Shown in pieces: positions 47,862-58,687 of a DNA stretch of 64,000 nucleotides. Source of the DNA: Cyanobacteriota bacterium (GTDB lineage Bacteria > Cyanobacteriota > Cyanobacteriia > Cyanobacteriales > Microcoleaceae); NCBI GenBank assembly GCA_025362325.1, contig JANYGO010000290.1, positions 1 to 64,000 of the forward strand, given 5' to 3'. Positions within the stretch are counted from its first letter, which is position 1. Each line of letters starts with the position of its first letter. A program made the position numbers and the translations under genes. Under the pieces are notes generated by a model. The model ran no database searches, was not told where the DNA came from, and saw only the letters and a program-made list of their open reading frames with translations.

Positions 47862-49541
47862 ATGGATACAACGGCTGCTGTTTTATACAATAAAGAGGGT
47901 TACGATACCGGAGGGCAAAGACTTCTGGGGCGTCATTCAGCCGGAGAAGGATTTCTCAAAAGCTTAGTCCAACACGGAACCGGTGACGGACTCTACTGTT
48001 GTGCAGATAGCGAAGCAACGTTTAAAGAGTTTTGTTCGCGCATCCAACCGTGGCTGCAACAACCCCGGAAAGTCCGCTGGATTCCCACGGAACGACCGGA
48101 TTTGCTATCTCAACCGGGCACAATTTACCGACCCGACCCCGCCCTTGCCGATCTGGTTTGGGCGCGCAGATTTGTCGATCAGCGGGCTTACAGCGTTTGT
48201 GGCGTTACTCATACCATTGGTACAAAATACGTTATGGGGGCGATCGGTGATTTGATCACTGCTCCCATGCAGCCTTGGGACGCGCTGATCTGCACCTCTA
48301 ACGCCGTGAAAACAGCAGTAGAAGGAGTTCTGACCGAGTGGTCTGAATATTTAGCGCAGCGCAACGGCGGTCAACCCGAAATTGTGGTCAAATTGCCCGT
48401 TATTCCCCTGGGAGTGGATTGCAGCGCGTTTCCGCAGGGTGCAGAAGCAGTTGAGGCGGGCGATCGACAACGGCAAGAACTCGGCATTTCTGCTGGCGAT
48501 ATTGTCGTGCTATTTGTCGGCCGATTGACTTTTTCTGCCAAAGCTCATCCGGTACCAATGTACATCGCCCTGGAACGGGCCGCCCAACAGACCAAAGCCA
48601 AAATCCATTTAATTCAAGCTGGTTGGATCGAAGATCCGAGAGAAGAACCCGACTTTAAAAATAGCGCACAAATCTTTTGTCCCTCGGTAAATGCTATTTT
48701 TTTAGATGGCAGAAAGCCGGAAATTAGAATTAATATTTGGTCGGCTGCTGATATTTTCATTTCGCTTTCCGACAACATTCAAGAAACCTTCGGACTAACG
48801 CCAATCGAAGCAATGGCGAACGGACTGCCGGCAATAGTCTCCGATTGGAACGGATACAAAGATTCAGTACGCCACGAAATCGACGGCTTCCGCATTCCCA
48901 CACTCATCCCGCCGCCGTCCGCTTGTTTAGATTTAGCCTTAAATTATCTCGATGACAGCTTAAATTGGCCGACTTACATGGGTCACACTTCCCTAGCCAC
49001 AGCAGTTGATATTGATGCCTGCACCCGCGCTTTATGCAAATTAATTGAAAACCCAGAATTGAGAAAGCAGATGGGGGAAAACGCGAGACAAAGGGCGAGG
49101 GAAATTTATGATTGGAAAGTAGTAATTGCTGCTTACGAACAGTTGTGGCGGGAATTAGCAGAAATTCGCGTTTGGGCACCGGAGTCAGCACCTGTAAAAG
49201 CTGGGAAACCGCCTTATCCGCTGGGCGACGATCCGTTTCGAGTGTTGGGCCATTATGCAACTAGAACTTTAACCAATGATATGATGCTGACTCTGGATGC
49301 GATCGCCACACCACAAATTTTCAAAGAATTGCAAACAATTTGGTTTACCAGCTTCGGTCAAGACAGGAGAATCTCTGTTAAGATTCAGATGGAGATGTTG
49401 AATGCGATCGAGCAAAAGGGTGCTGTCAGCGCAGGCGAACTTCTCAGGTGTTATGCGGCAAATGAGCAAGAATCAGCATACCTATATCGGACGATGCTTT
49501 ACCTGGTGAAATTTGGTATCTTAGTCATTGGAAATGGGTAA
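47862..49541 (+). CDS. Glycosyltransferase family 4
   Basis: GDIVVLFVGRLTFSAKAHPVPMYIAL...DIFISLSDNIQETFGLTPIEAMANGLPAIVSDWNGYKDSV. Confidence 0.93.
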   Translation: MDTTAAVLYNKEGYDTGGQRLLGRHSAGEGFLKSLVQHGTGDGLYCCADSEATFKEFCSRIQPWLQQPRKVRWIPTERPDLLSQPGTIYRPDPALADLVWARRFVDQRAYSVCGVTHTIGTKYVMGAIGDLITAPMQPWDALICTSNAVKTAVEGVLTEWSEYLAQRNGGQPEIVVKLPVIPLGVDCSAFPQGAEAVEAGDRQRQELGISAGDIVVLFVGRLTFSAKAHPVPMYIALERAAQQTKAKIHLIQAGWIEDPREEPDFKNSAQIFCPSVNAIFLDGRKPEIRINIWSAADIFISLSDNIQETFGLTPIEAMANGLPAIVSDWNGYKDSVRHEIDGFRIPTLIPPPSACLDLALNYLDDSLNWPTYMGHTSLATAVDIDACTRALCKLIENPELRKQMGENARQRAREIYDWKVVIAAYEQLWRELAEIRVWAPESAPVKAGKPPYPLGDDPFRVLGHYATRTLTNDMMLTLDAIATPQIFKELQTIWFTSFGQDRRISVKIQMEMLNAIEQKGAVSAGELLRCYAANEQESAYLYRTMLYLVKFGILVIGNG

Positions 49542-49552
49542 TTAGTTCAAAA

Positions 49553-49680
49553 AGACTCGGCGGTTGAAACCGCAACTACACAAACGAAGTCGGCGGAGGC
49601 CGACTGAAGAATAATAAGACTCGGCGGTTGAAACCGCAACTACACAAACGAAGTCGGCGGAGGCCGACTGAAGAATAAAA
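49553..49680. repeat. Perfect or near-perfect tandem duplication, 64-bp unit x2
   Basis: AGACTCGGCGGTTGAAACCGCAACTACACAAACGAAGTCGGCGGAGGCCGACTGAAGAATAA repeated. Confidence 0.95.
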
Positions 49681-49682
49681 AA

Positions 49683-50267
49683 ATGCTTAAAAAATCAGGA
49701 CTATTAGAGATAATTGCTGGTAAGAATCGCGGTTTGCTGGCCACTCCCAGCGACAAACAGGCGATTTTAAGTGCGATCGCCCAATTGGAAGATTATAACC
49801 CCACACCACGCCCTGTGGAAGCCGCAGAGCTTTTAGATGGGGATTGGCGGTTATTGTACACCAGCAGCCGCGCCCTGCTGAATCTTGACGGTTTTCCGTT
49901 GTTAAAACTTGGTCAAATTTATCAATCTATCCGCGTCAAAGAATCTAAAATTTATAACATTGCCGAACTTTACGGTTTGCCTTATTTAGAAGGAATAGTC
50001 AGCGTGGCGGCGAGATTTGAGGCGACTTCGGAACGGCGAGTGCAGGTGAAGTTTGAGCGATCGATCTTGGGTTTACGCAGCTTGATTGGCTATGAATCTC
50101 CGGTAAAGTTTATTAGTGAGATTGAGTCGGGGAAAAAGTTTGCTGCTGTAGATTTCGGGCTGGATACTCGCGAACAGCAGGGATGGTTGGATGTTACTTA
50201 TTTGGATGGCGATTTGCGGATTGGGCGCGGCAATGAAGGGAGTGTTTTTGTATTAACAAAAGAGTGA
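49683..50267 (+). CDS. PAP/fibrillin family protein
   Basis: LLDGDWRLLYTSSRALLNLDGFPLLKLGQIYQSI...LDVTYLDGDLRIGRGNEGSVFVLTK. Confidence 0.92.
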   Translation: MLKKSGLLEIIAGKNRGLLATPSDKQAILSAIAQLEDYNPTPRPVEAAELLDGDWRLLYTSSRALLNLDGFPLLKLGQIYQSIRVKESKIYNIAELYGLPYLEGIVSVAARFEATSERRVQVKFERSILGLRSLIGYESPVKFISEIESGKKFAAVDFGLDTREQQGWLDVTYLDGDLRIGRGNEGSVFVLTKE

Positions 50268-50340
50268 TTTTGTGCTGTTGCGGTGCAGGACGATATTTTG
50301 CTCAAAAGTTGACTAAAATTATCCTGGGAGGGATATAATT

Positions 50341-50781
50341 ATGACATCAACAATCCAAGAAACAATGGGCAAAATTACTACAACGCTGACAATCACGAAT
50401 CATGCCGATCAAATTCGCTGTGAAGATGGCACGATTTCGGCTGAGCAAATACGTTCTATTACCATCAAAAATGTGCTGGTTGATACTGGGGCGACTACTT
50501 TATGTCTGCCGCAGGATGCAATCGCACAACTCGGTTTAAAACTCCTGAAAACAGTGCCTGTAGCAACGGCAACAGGCATCGGTACAGCACGCATTTTTGA
50601 AGATGCAAAAATTTCGTTAATGGGAAGAGACGCGACTTTTGAGTGCATAGAACTGCCCGTAGGAGCCGATCCGTTATTGGGTGTCATCCCTTTAGAAGCG
50701 TTGGGAATTGAATTAGATTTGCAGAAACAAACACTGCTGTTGTTGCCGTTAAGTCCGACGGCTAGCTATTTAAGAATTTAA
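50341..50781 (+). CDS. Retropepsin-like (clan AA) aspartic protease family protein
   Basis: NVLVDTGATTLCLPQDAIAQLGL (DTGA); LLGVIPLEALGIELDLQKQTLLLLP. Confidence 0.85.
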   Translation: MTSTIQETMGKITTTLTITNHADQIRCEDGTISAEQIRSITIKNVLVDTGATTLCLPQDAIAQLGLKLLKTVPVATATGIGTARIFEDAKISLMGRDATFECIELPVGADPLLGVIPLEALGIELDLQKQTLLLLPLSPTASYLRI

Positions 50782-51016
50782 ATTTTGTAGAGGTTTGGAA
50801 ATTACCTCAAAGGCGATCGACTTTAGTAATTCCCGATCTTAAATCTCAAATATAAAATGGTATTAATCCGTCAGTTTTGTCTGTGTTTTCTTTTGAGTCG
50901 GCATTGCTGACGGGGTGACAACCCCGAGTATAACCCAGATTTGTCAAGCGTTGAGTCTCTTGAAGCTACAAAAAGATGCCAGCGATTGTAATAGTTGGAT
51001 TGATATTAACTATTGT

Positions 51017-51050
51017 AATACCAGTTTCCAAAAAGAATGCAACTGGTATT
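51017..51050 (-). terminator. Hairpin downstream of slt
   Basis: AATACCAGTT / AACTGGTATT 10-bp stem. Confidence 0.5.
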
Positions 51051-51064
51051 ACTAAAAACAGAAT

Positions 51065-53299
51065 TTATTGAGGCTTGGCTTTTTTCTGAGAAGCAGCATA
51101 ATGCTCAGTCATTAACTGATTGACTTCGGGATTGTAAATCCGCAGATAATTCCAGTAATTCTCAAACACCGATTTCACGTACCCTTTCGTTTCAGGAAAC
51201 GGAATCTTTTCCGCAAAAGCATCCGCGTCACTAAAACTAAACCTCTTCAACCAATCTGCTACTGCATTCGGCCCGGCATTGTAACTCGCCACAGCTAACA
51301 TCGAGTTATTCTTGTATTCGTCGTGAGTGTGATCTAAATACCAGGTGCCGAGTTTAATATTGTCGTCTACATTTTCCAGTGAATACTTTTTGAGGTTAAT
51401 TTTCCCGGCTACCCAACTGGCAGTTTCTGGCATTACCTGCATTAAACCTGTCGCGCCAACTGCTGATTTTATCCCGGGCATAAACCGCGATTCTTGCCGG
51501 ATTAATGCTGTTACTAATACTGGATTTATTTGGCGTTCTTGCGACCATTTGGTAATGTTTTCTAAGTAAGGAAAAGGATAAAGTGCTTGCCAATAAGCTG
51601 GCTGTTGTCTGAGAGCGAGGTATTGGGTTTTATCATCGGGTTTGTCCCGCTGCCGCAAACTCCCAATCATCCACAAACCGTCTAAATTGTCTCCGACTCC
51701 AATTCGCATTAAACCGTCGGTAAACTGTTCGGCAATACTCGGTTCTACGCGGTTTGTAAATTCTATTTGCCACAGATTCCAAGCATCTCTATCTTGACCT
51801 AATTGATAGAGCTCTTTTAACGCAGGAGATCCGGCGGTTGGTTCGGGGCGCTGAGGGGGGCGCACTACGTTGGGAGACAAATCTCGGACTGTGGTAAAGT
51901 CGCCTACTGGCCAGCCGAGAAGTACGGCCGATCGCCACGCAAAATATGATTCTGGATAACGTAAAATAGTGTAGTCAAATGCTGTTTTTGCATCTTCTTC
52001 TCGACTGAGTTGAAGAGCCCATTTCCCGACCCAAAATGCTGCTTCTGGTGCTTGTTCGCTGTCGGGATTGTTGGTGGTTAGTTCTCTCGCCCACTGCCAA
52101 GCTGATTTTAAATCTGCGGCTTTGGCATACTGTTGGGCGATCGCCCAACGCAATTCGCCGGCTTTATCAGAATTGTTGTATTTTGTCAATAGCAACTTGC
52201 GGGTTTCTGAGGCAGATTGACCACTACCTGCTTTGTCGAGAAGTTTGGATTTATCTAGCAAAGCTTCGGCGGCATAATTGGGGAATTTGCTAATGGCGCG
52301 ATCGAGATAAACGATCGCATCCTTGGCATCACTCACCCGCGACAGCCGGATTAAACCCATACCAGTATCTTCGGAATCGGGAAACTCCCGCACTAATTCT
52401 TGATAGGCAATTCTCGATTCCGGGATTTTGCCGTCGAGCCACAAACCGCGAGCTTTGCGGTAAAGATTTTTAGCAGTGCGGGGAGCTTTCCCGTAAGCCA
52501 TAGCTCCTTTGCCGTAATCCTGTTTTTCCCAATAGCCAAATGCTATTTCTTCCCAATCTTCTGGTTTCAAAGCAGCGCTGTTTTGCTGCACTAATTGTTC
52601 TAAAACAGTGCCGTAATCTTTGACATAGTGACCGTGTTTCGCTACTAGCAGCATCAACTCCGGCTGATTGGGATTTTCTTTTAACTTGTTTAGGGCAATT
52701 TCTACGCTGCGCGGATGTGCGGGAAATTCAGTAATTGCCTGCTGCCAATATTCCGGTTTTGACTTGCCTAAAACATACAAACCTTCGGCAGCTACTGGGT
52801 CGCTTGGATAGTTTTTTAGCAGTTGTTCCCAAGCTTTTTGTGCTTGGTCTTTGTCGCCGCTTAATTGGTAAGCTTGCGCGCGTTTTAGGGCAATTTGAGC
52901 AGCTAAAACTGGATATTCTGGCTCTAGTTTGTCCAATAATTTTAATGCTTTGGCGGCATTTCCTTGCTGGATTAAATCGCTAGCCAGCAGGTAGCGGGCG
53001 CGGCTTTGAGGGGAGATTTGCTGCTGCGGGCTCGTAGTTGCAGATTCAGTGGCTGCGAGTTCAACTAATTTCGCCGATCGCTCGCTAGGTGACAGCGATA
53101 CCAGCATTTTGACTTCAGATGCGGAATTCGCTGCATCCACGGGCTGCTGAGCCTTATGGAAGGGGCCGACACCCATCCATTTCGCCGCACCAACCACAGA
53201 GGCGATCGCCATTACGCAAACTGAAACGCTGATTAAAACAGAAACTCGGGTTTTGCGTCGCTTCTTCATGGGAAAATTTAAGAAAATAACAATCAACAA
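51065..53299 (-). CDS. Lytic murein transglycosylase with TPR-like repeats (Slt70-like)
   Basis: VLVTALIRQESRFMPGIKSAVGATGLMQVMPETASWVAGKI...YNAGPNAVADWLKRF. Confidence 0.95.
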   Translation of the reverse strand: MLIVIFLNFPMKKRRKTRVSVLISVSVCVMAIASVVGAAKWMGVGPFHKAQQPVDAANSASEVKMLVSLSPSERSAKLVELAATESATTSPQQQISPQSRARYLLASDLIQQGNAAKALKLLDKLEPEYPVLAAQIALKRAQAYQLSGDKDQAQKAWEQLLKNYPSDPVAAEGLYVLGKSKPEYWQQAITEFPAHPRSVEIALNKLKENPNQPELMLLVAKHGHYVKDYGTVLEQLVQQNSAALKPEDWEEIAFGYWEKQDYGKGAMAYGKAPRTAKNLYRKARGLWLDGKIPESRIAYQELVREFPDSEDTGMGLIRLSRVSDAKDAIVYLDRAISKFPNYAAEALLDKSKLLDKAGSGQSASETRKLLLTKYNNSDKAGELRWAIAQQYAKAADLKSAWQWARELTTNNPDSEQAPEAAFWVGKWALQLSREEDAKTAFDYTILRYPESYFAWRSAVLLGWPVGDFTTVRDLSPNVVRPPQRPEPTAGSPALKELYQLGQDRDAWNLWQIEFTNRVEPSIAEQFTDGLMRIGVGDNLDGLWMIGSLRQRDKPDDKTQYLALRQQPAYWQALYPFPYLENITKWSQERQINPVLVTALIRQESRFMPGIKSAVGATGLMQVMPETASWVAGKINLKKYSLENVDDNIKLGTWYLDHTHDEYKNNSMLAVASYNAGPNAVADWLKRFSFSDADAFAEKIPFPETKGYVKSVFENYWNYLRIYNPEVNQLMTEHYAASQKKAKPQ

Positions 53300-53459
53300 T
53301 CGATCGCCAGCAGACTTGGCTGATATAGTACCAGAATTTATTTGGATGTGTAGGGGGGAATTTGTGCGATCGATCTATTTATCCGCACCAAGGAAAAAAC
53401 ACAAACCACCAACGACAAAGTACAATCAAAAATCTAAAATATAAACTGAAAATCAAAAC

Positions 53460-54938
53460 ATGGAATTTCTAGTCACCGATATACCCCGCTCTGGTTGGAC
53501 GGGAGACGCCCTGGCAATTGGTCTGTTCGAGGATGCAGTAGAGCTCACCGGCGACTTGGCAGAATTAGATGACAAGCTGGCAGGCACGTTGAAAGAGCTG
53601 ATTCAGGAAGTAGACTTTAAGGGCAAAGCGGGCCAAAGCGCGATCGCCCGCGTCGGCGGCAATAATCCGATCCGCAAAATTGCGATCGTCGGTTTGGGCA
53701 AAGCAGAGGACTTAAAATTAGACACCGTGCGGCAAGCTGCGGGTGTGGGCGCCAAACTAGCCAAAAAGGAGAAATGCCAAACCCTGGGAATTAGCTTTCC
53801 TGTGTGGAAAAACGCGCCGGAGGCTACAGCAAGTGCGATCGCCGAAGGTGTAGAATTATCCCTGCATCAAGACAACCGTTTCAAATCGGAACCCGACGAT
53901 AAAAGCCCGCAAATCGAAGAAATTCATTTGCTCGGTTTTGCAGGTACCGAAAGTGCGATCGCCCGCGCCCGCCAAATCACTGCCGGAGTCATTTTAGCAC
54001 GGGAATTAGTCGCAGCGCCGGCCAATTATGTGACCCCGATTACCATGGCCGAAACCGCTCAAAGTCTAGCGGCTGAATGCGGTTTAGAATTAGAAATATT
54101 AGAGCAAGAAGACTGCGAAAAACTCGGCATGGGAGCCTTTCTCGGTGTTGCCCGAGCATCCGATTTGCCACCTAAATTCATCCACCTGACTTACAAACCC
54201 GCAGGCACACCGCGCCGCAAAATTGCGATCGTCGGCAAAGGATTAACCTTTGATTCCGGCGGCTTGAACATCAAGGGTGCGGGCAGCGGCATCGAAATGA
54301 TGAAAATAGATATGGGCGGCGCTGCGGCTACTTTGGGAGCGGCAAAGGCGATCGGACACATCAAACCAGATGTCGAAGTTCACTTTATCAGCGCCGTCAC
54401 CGAAAACATGATTAGCGGCCGCGCCATGCGCCCGGGAGACATCCTCACAGCTTCCAACGGCAAAACAATTGAAGTCAACAATACCGACGCAGAAGGCCGT
54501 TTAACCCTGGCTGATGCGTTGGTATTTGCTGATAAATTGGGAGTTGACGTAATTGTCGATTTAGCAACTCTGACTGGTGCTTGCGTAGTTGCTTTGGGCG
54601 AAGATATCGCGGGTTTGTGGAGTCCTGAAGATAGCGTCGCCGCCGAAATCGTCGCCGCCTCAGAAAAAGCCGGCGAAAAGTTTTGGCGGATGCCGATGGA
54701 AGAGAAGTATTTTGAAGGCTTGAAAGCATTGCACGCTGACATGAAAAACACTGGGCCCCGTGCTGGTGGTTCGATTACGGCGGCACTATTTTTGAAGCAG
54801 TTTGTCAAGGATACTGCTTGGGCGCATTTAGATATTGCTGGCCCGGTTTGGATCGAGAAAGAAAATGGCTACAACGGCCCCGGAGCCACTGGTTTTGGGG
54901 TTCGGACTTTGGTGCATTTGGTACTGGGTGACGCTTAG
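53460..54938 (+). CDS. pepA: Leucyl aminopeptidase (M17)
   Basis: [30 protein letters not shown] signatures. Confidence 0.97.
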   Translation: MEFLVTDIPRSGWTGDALAIGLFEDAVELTGDLAELDDKLAGTLKELIQEVDFKGKAGQSAIARVGGNNPIRKIAIVGLGKAEDLKLDTVRQAAGVGAKLAKKEKCQTLGISFPVWKNAPEATASAIAEGVELSLHQDNRFKSEPDDKSPQIEEIHLLGFAGTESAIARARQITAGVILARELVAAPANYVTPITMAETAQSLAAECGLELEILEQEDCEKLGMGAFLGVARASDLPPKFIHLTYKPAGTPRRKIAIVGKGLTFDSGGLNIKGAGSGIEMMKIDMGGAAATLGAAKAIGHIKPDVEVHFISAVTENMISGRAMRPGDILTASNGKTIEVNNTDAEGRLTLADALVFADKLGVDVIVDLATLTGACVVALGEDIAGLWSPEDSVAAEIVAASEKAGEKFWRMPMEEKYFEGLKALHADMKNTGPRAGGSITAALFLKQFVKDTAWAHLDIAGPVWIEKENGYNGPGATGFGVRTLVHLVLGDA

Positions 54939-55009
54939 GAATGGCAACTAAATAACTTAAGCAATTTGCTTGTTGCTTGTTACTTTCGCTCTGCCTGGTA
55001 ACGCAGATC

Positions 55010-55029
55010 AGGAGGCTCTGCCTCCTTTT
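55010..55029 (+). terminator. Terminator-like hairpin after pepA
   Basis: AGGAGGC TCT GCCTCCT TTTA. Confidence 0.75.
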
Positions 55030-55184
55030 ACCTCGCAGCTTAATAGGAGAAAGGACTGTGGAAGGTGTTTAAGTTATTAAATTTTCGTTCCTTAGTTAAT
55101 CGGGGATTTGCTAGGGTAAAAGTCAGGGGTTAAAAACTCTTGGCTCATAGAAAATAGGGCGGTTTCAAGGGCCGTCTGCATCTG

Positions 55185-55331
55185 TTTTTCACCACAAAAC
55201 AGATGGGGGAAAGCACTGGTTTGGGGTTAGCTATCAGTTACCGGATTATCGTCCGAAAACATGGCAGAACCTTGATATGCCGTTTGGTTTTGGGTGAATG
55301 GACGGAATTTGCGATCGAGCTTCCCTTATAA
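55185..55331 (+). pseudogene. Decayed histidine-kinase HATPase C-terminal fragment
   Basis: Open frame FFTTKQMGESTGLGLAISYRIIVRKHGRTLICRLVLGEWTEFAIELPL* with G2 box; no kinase upstream; not in ORF track. Confidence 0.8.
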
Positions 55332-55342
55332 AAAATAAGTTT

Positions 55343-55393
55343 GTAGTGAGGACTTCAGTCCTCTGTTTTTATGAGGAATAAATTCCTCACTAC
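55343..55393. repeat. Inverted repeat GTAGTGAGGA...TCCTCACTAC
   Basis: 10-bp perfect arms; contains GGACTTCAGTCCTC shared with 21359-21412 and 45744-45766. Confidence 0.8.
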
Positions 55394-55402
55394 GAACCTA
55401 TT

Positions 55403-56416
55403 TTATTCCCCGTGATATCCGCCAGCAACCTTACCCCGAAATACAATGTAATTGTATATGTTGTAAAAAATCATAATCGGGATGAGGAAGCCGATAAACA
55501 CAATCATAAACACCAGCGCGCTCGGAGAAGCTGCGGCTTGATAAATCGTGATTTGCGTCGGGATAATATAGGGAAAAACAATCAATCCCAAGCCGATAAA
55601 ACTCAGCAAAAAAATCAGAATTGTCCAGACAAACGGCGTCCGTTCTTCTTTATTTTCGAGACTTTTCAGCAGCATTCCCACAAACAGCGCTCCCAGCAAA
55701 GGAATCGCTACAAAGACATAAACCAGCGGTTTATCGAACAACCTCGCCCGCGTACTTTCGTAAAATACCGGAGTGGCGATGGTAATTAAAACTGCTCCGA
55801 TTAAAGTCGTCACCGCCGCAATTTTAGCCGTGCGATAGTGAGTTGTTTGCAGTTCCCCGTCAGTTTTCATGATCAAATAGGTTGAACCGATCAAAACATA
55901 GCCTTGAACCAGCGTCAAAGCCACCAAGATCGATCGCCAATCCAGCCAATCCCAAGTAGTACCCACAAAGTGACCCGCTTCGTCAACTGCAATGCCTTCG
56001 AGCACCGCACCGAGGGCGAATCCTTGAGCTAAAGACGCCAAAAAACTGCCAGCACCGAAGGCGTAATTCCAGAACTTTTTCCGGTTAGAATGCTCGCGAA
56101 ACTCAAACGCCACAGCCCGAAAAATCAAACCGAAAAGCATCATGCAAATCGGGATGTAAAGCGCCGTCAAAATCGTGCCGTAAGCGAGGGGAAAAGCCCC
56201 AAACAGAGCGCCTCCCATCAAAACTAGCCACGTTTCGTTAGCATCCCAAACATTGCCCAGACTCGTCATTAAAATACCCCGGCGTTCCTCGTCGCTCGCA
56301 GTCAGAGACAAAATTCCGACTCCCAAGTCAAAACCGTCTAGCATGACATAGAGCAAGAGAAAAATGCCTAAAATTACGAACCAAACCTGCGGGAGAAAAT
56401 GCTCCAAAGCTTGCAT
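55403..56416 (-). CDS. cydB: Cytochrome bd-type quinol oxidase subunit II
   Basis: WFVILGIFLLLYVMLDGFDLGVGIL; GNVWDANETWLVLMGGALFGAFP. Confidence 0.95.
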   Translation of the reverse strand: MQALEHFLPQVWFVILGIFLLLYVMLDGFDLGVGILSLTASDEERRGILMTSLGNVWDANETWLVLMGGALFGAFPLAYGTILTALYIPICMMLFGLIFRAVAFEFREHSNRKKFWNYAFGAGSFLASLAQGFALGAVLEGIAVDEAGHFVGTTWDWLDWRSILVALTLVQGYVLIGSTYLIMKTDGELQTTHYRTAKIAAVTTLIGAVLITIATPVFYESTRARLFDKPLVYVFVAIPLLGALFVGMLLKSLENKEERTPFVWTILIFLLSFIGLGLIVFPYIIPTQITIYQAAASPSALVFMIVFIGFLIPIMIFYNIYNYIVFRGKVAGGYHGE

Positions 56417-56424
56417 AAAATCTC

Positions 56425-57867
56425 CTATTGCTGTGCTTCTACTGGACGTTGATCGGGAATGTGTTCTGCGGGTTCAGTTTCGATTGCAGGTTGATTGTCT
56501 AAACCTGGCACCGGCAGACTTAAATTCGGTCCTTGGCGGATAATTCTGCTGCCGAAATACATGGCACAAACAAACAAAAAGCTGTAGATAACAGCAAAGA
56601 AGCTCAGGGAAACTAAAACATTGCTAGCAGGGATTACTGATACAGCATCAGCAGTACGAATTTGCCCGTATAAAACCCACGGTTGTCTGCCGACACAGCG
56701 TACAATCCAACCCGATTCTACAGCAATATATCCCAGGGGAGCAGCTAATACCCAAGCCCGCATCAGCCAAGGTTGACTGCCGATATTTTCAGCAGCAAGT
56801 TTGCCCCGCATCCACTGAATTATACTGAACAACATCAAACCTACAAAGAAGAATCCAATGCCGGACATGATGCGGAAACAATAGTAGATTAAACCCACCA
56901 TCCGGGGTCTATCTTCAGGTTTCCATTCCTTCAAGCCGAGTACGGGTTCAGAGAGTTTTTGTTTGAATTCCAGAACGTATCCTAAGCCATTGGGAACCTT
57001 AATTTCCCAATCATTTTTTTGGGCTTTTTCATTAGGCAAAGCTAGCAAAGTCCAATCAGCAGATTCTCCGGCTGCTGAAGTTTCCCATTTAGCTTCGATT
57101 GCTGCTAATTTAGTGGGTTGATAGTGATAAACTTGTTCGGCGCTCAAATGTCCGATGTATATCTGCAAAGGTGCAACGGCGATTGCTGTGGCTATGGCAA
57201 TTTTTAGAGACTTGGAAAAAAAAGCTTCGTTGCGCTTATTCAGAATGTACCAAGCGCTAATGCCCCCAATCACAAACAGTGAAGTTTCCAGCGTCGCAAA
57301 AAACATATGAAGAATGCTGTTTAATGCGAACGGGTTCATAATTGCTTGAAAGTAATCGGTGACAATAAACTTGCCATTGACCATTTCTCCGCCCGCCGGA
57401 GTTTGCAGCCAAGAATTAGCGACTAAAATCCAAACTGTTGATAGGTTGGCGCCGAAGGCTACCATGACTGTAGCGAACAAATGAACTAGCGGGTGAACGC
57501 GCTCCCAACCAAACAGCATTATTCCTAAAAAGCCAGCTTCTAGCATAAATGCCATTGAAGCTTCAAATCCTAAAATGCTGCCAAAAAAGTCGCCTGTAGC
57601 TTCAGAAAATGGTGCCCAATTAGTACCAAATTGAAATTCCATCGGAATTCCTGAAGCTACACCAATCCCAAAATTGAGTACGTAGAGTTTAGACCAAAAA
57701 CGAGCGTGGTGGTAGTAGTCGGGATTGCGAGTTTTCAGCCACATTCCTTCGACAATTACCAGATAAATTCCCATTCCAGTAGTCAGAACTGGCCACAGCA
57801 TATGAAATATGGCGGTTAGCGCAAATTGCATCCGCGAGAGCGCCACGGTATTAGATAAGATATCCAT
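56425..57867 (-). CDS. cydA: Cytochrome bd-type quinol oxidase subunit I
   Basis: LSRMQFALTAIFHMLWPVLTTGMG; GWIVRCVGRQPWVLYGQIRTADAVS; 8 nt from cydB. Confidence 0.95.
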   Translation of the reverse strand: MDILSNTVALSRMQFALTAIFHMLWPVLTTGMGIYLVIVEGMWLKTRNPDYYHHARFWSKLYVLNFGIGVASGIPMEFQFGTNWAPFSEATGDFFGSILGFEASMAFMLEAGFLGIMLFGWERVHPLVHLFATVMVAFGANLSTVWILVANSWLQTPAGGEMVNGKFIVTDYFQAIMNPFALNSILHMFFATLETSLFVIGGISAWYILNKRNEAFFSKSLKIAIATAIAVAPLQIYIGHLSAEQVYHYQPTKLAAIEAKWETSAAGESADWTLLALPNEKAQKNDWEIKVPNGLGYVLEFKQKLSEPVLGLKEWKPEDRPRMVGLIYYCFRIMSGIGFFFVGLMLFSIIQWMRGKLAAENIGSQPWLMRAWVLAAPLGYIAVESGWIVRCVGRQPWVLYGQIRTADAVSVIPASNVLVSLSFFAVIYSFLFVCAMYFGSRIIRQGPNLSLPVPGLDNQPAIETEPAEHIPDQRPVEAQQ

Positions 57868-58213
57868 CGTTATCTCCTTGGGTCAGTTCAACAGAGGTGA
57901 GTTTGCACAAATTCCAAAATTGACACTGACAATGTAACGCAGAAATTTACATAGTGCAGAATGAAGCGACTTATCTTCATTAAAAATTAAGATTTGCTGT
58001 TTGTAATAGCCATTGAGCTAACTCATCTATTATGTACTCGCGTCGCCTTCAAATAGAAAACTTGCTCTAAATTTTTCTCTTCCTTTCTCCCTTTTGCGTT
58101 CTCTGCGCCCTCTGCGTTTAAGAAAAAATATCTCTATTGATACAGAGATATTTTGCGATCGCATCCCAGTTGCCCATCAGCGATCAAACGCAACTACAAA
58201 CAGGATTTATCAA

Positions 58214-58687
58214 TTACCTAACGGTGACAGTGTAATTCAGTTCAAACGGTTTAAAATTAGCTCCAGCTTTTGCTGTGCCGCTCAATTCAAGTTCGTAAAT
58301 ACCCGCTTTGGGAAACACGATATCAGCCCCGGGAATGCCTTGATATTTCTCGGCAGATATGGCTTTTAGAGGTGGCTGCATCAGCGGCTTATCCCCCTCT
58401 TTGTGCTCTTTTGGATAAACCGCTAATTTACAATTGCACTGCTCTAAAGGGATAATTTGACCGCCTCTGCGAGTCAGCGCAAACCACGCTCTCGCAGGCT
58501 GTCCGGCGCGGGGATTGTGGTTGGGTTCTAGGTGAAAAGTAGCAGCTACATCTCCGGAGACTTCGACTTCGTGCGCCAAAACTGCGATGGAGTTTAACTG
58601 CGGCGCAGTCGGAATAGCTGCTTCCACTAGCAATCCTAAAAAAACTAACAATCCCAAAATTTTACTTTTGTTTGACAGGCGAAACAT
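58214..58687 (-). CDS. Secreted/anchored hypothetical protein, possibly oxidase or copper related
   Basis: N-terminal hydrophobic segment; HEVEVSGDVAATFHLEPNHNPRAGQPARAWFALTRRGGQIIPLEQCNCKLAVYPK; overlaps next gene. Confidence 0.65.
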   Translation of the reverse strand: MFRLSNKSKILGLLVFLGLLVEAAIPTAPQLNSIAVLAHEVEVSGDVAATFHLEPNHNPRAGQPARAWFALTRRGGQIIPLEQCNCKLAVYPKEHKEGDKPLMQPPLKAISAEKYQGIPGADIVFPKAGIYELELSGTAKAGANFKPFELNYTVTVR

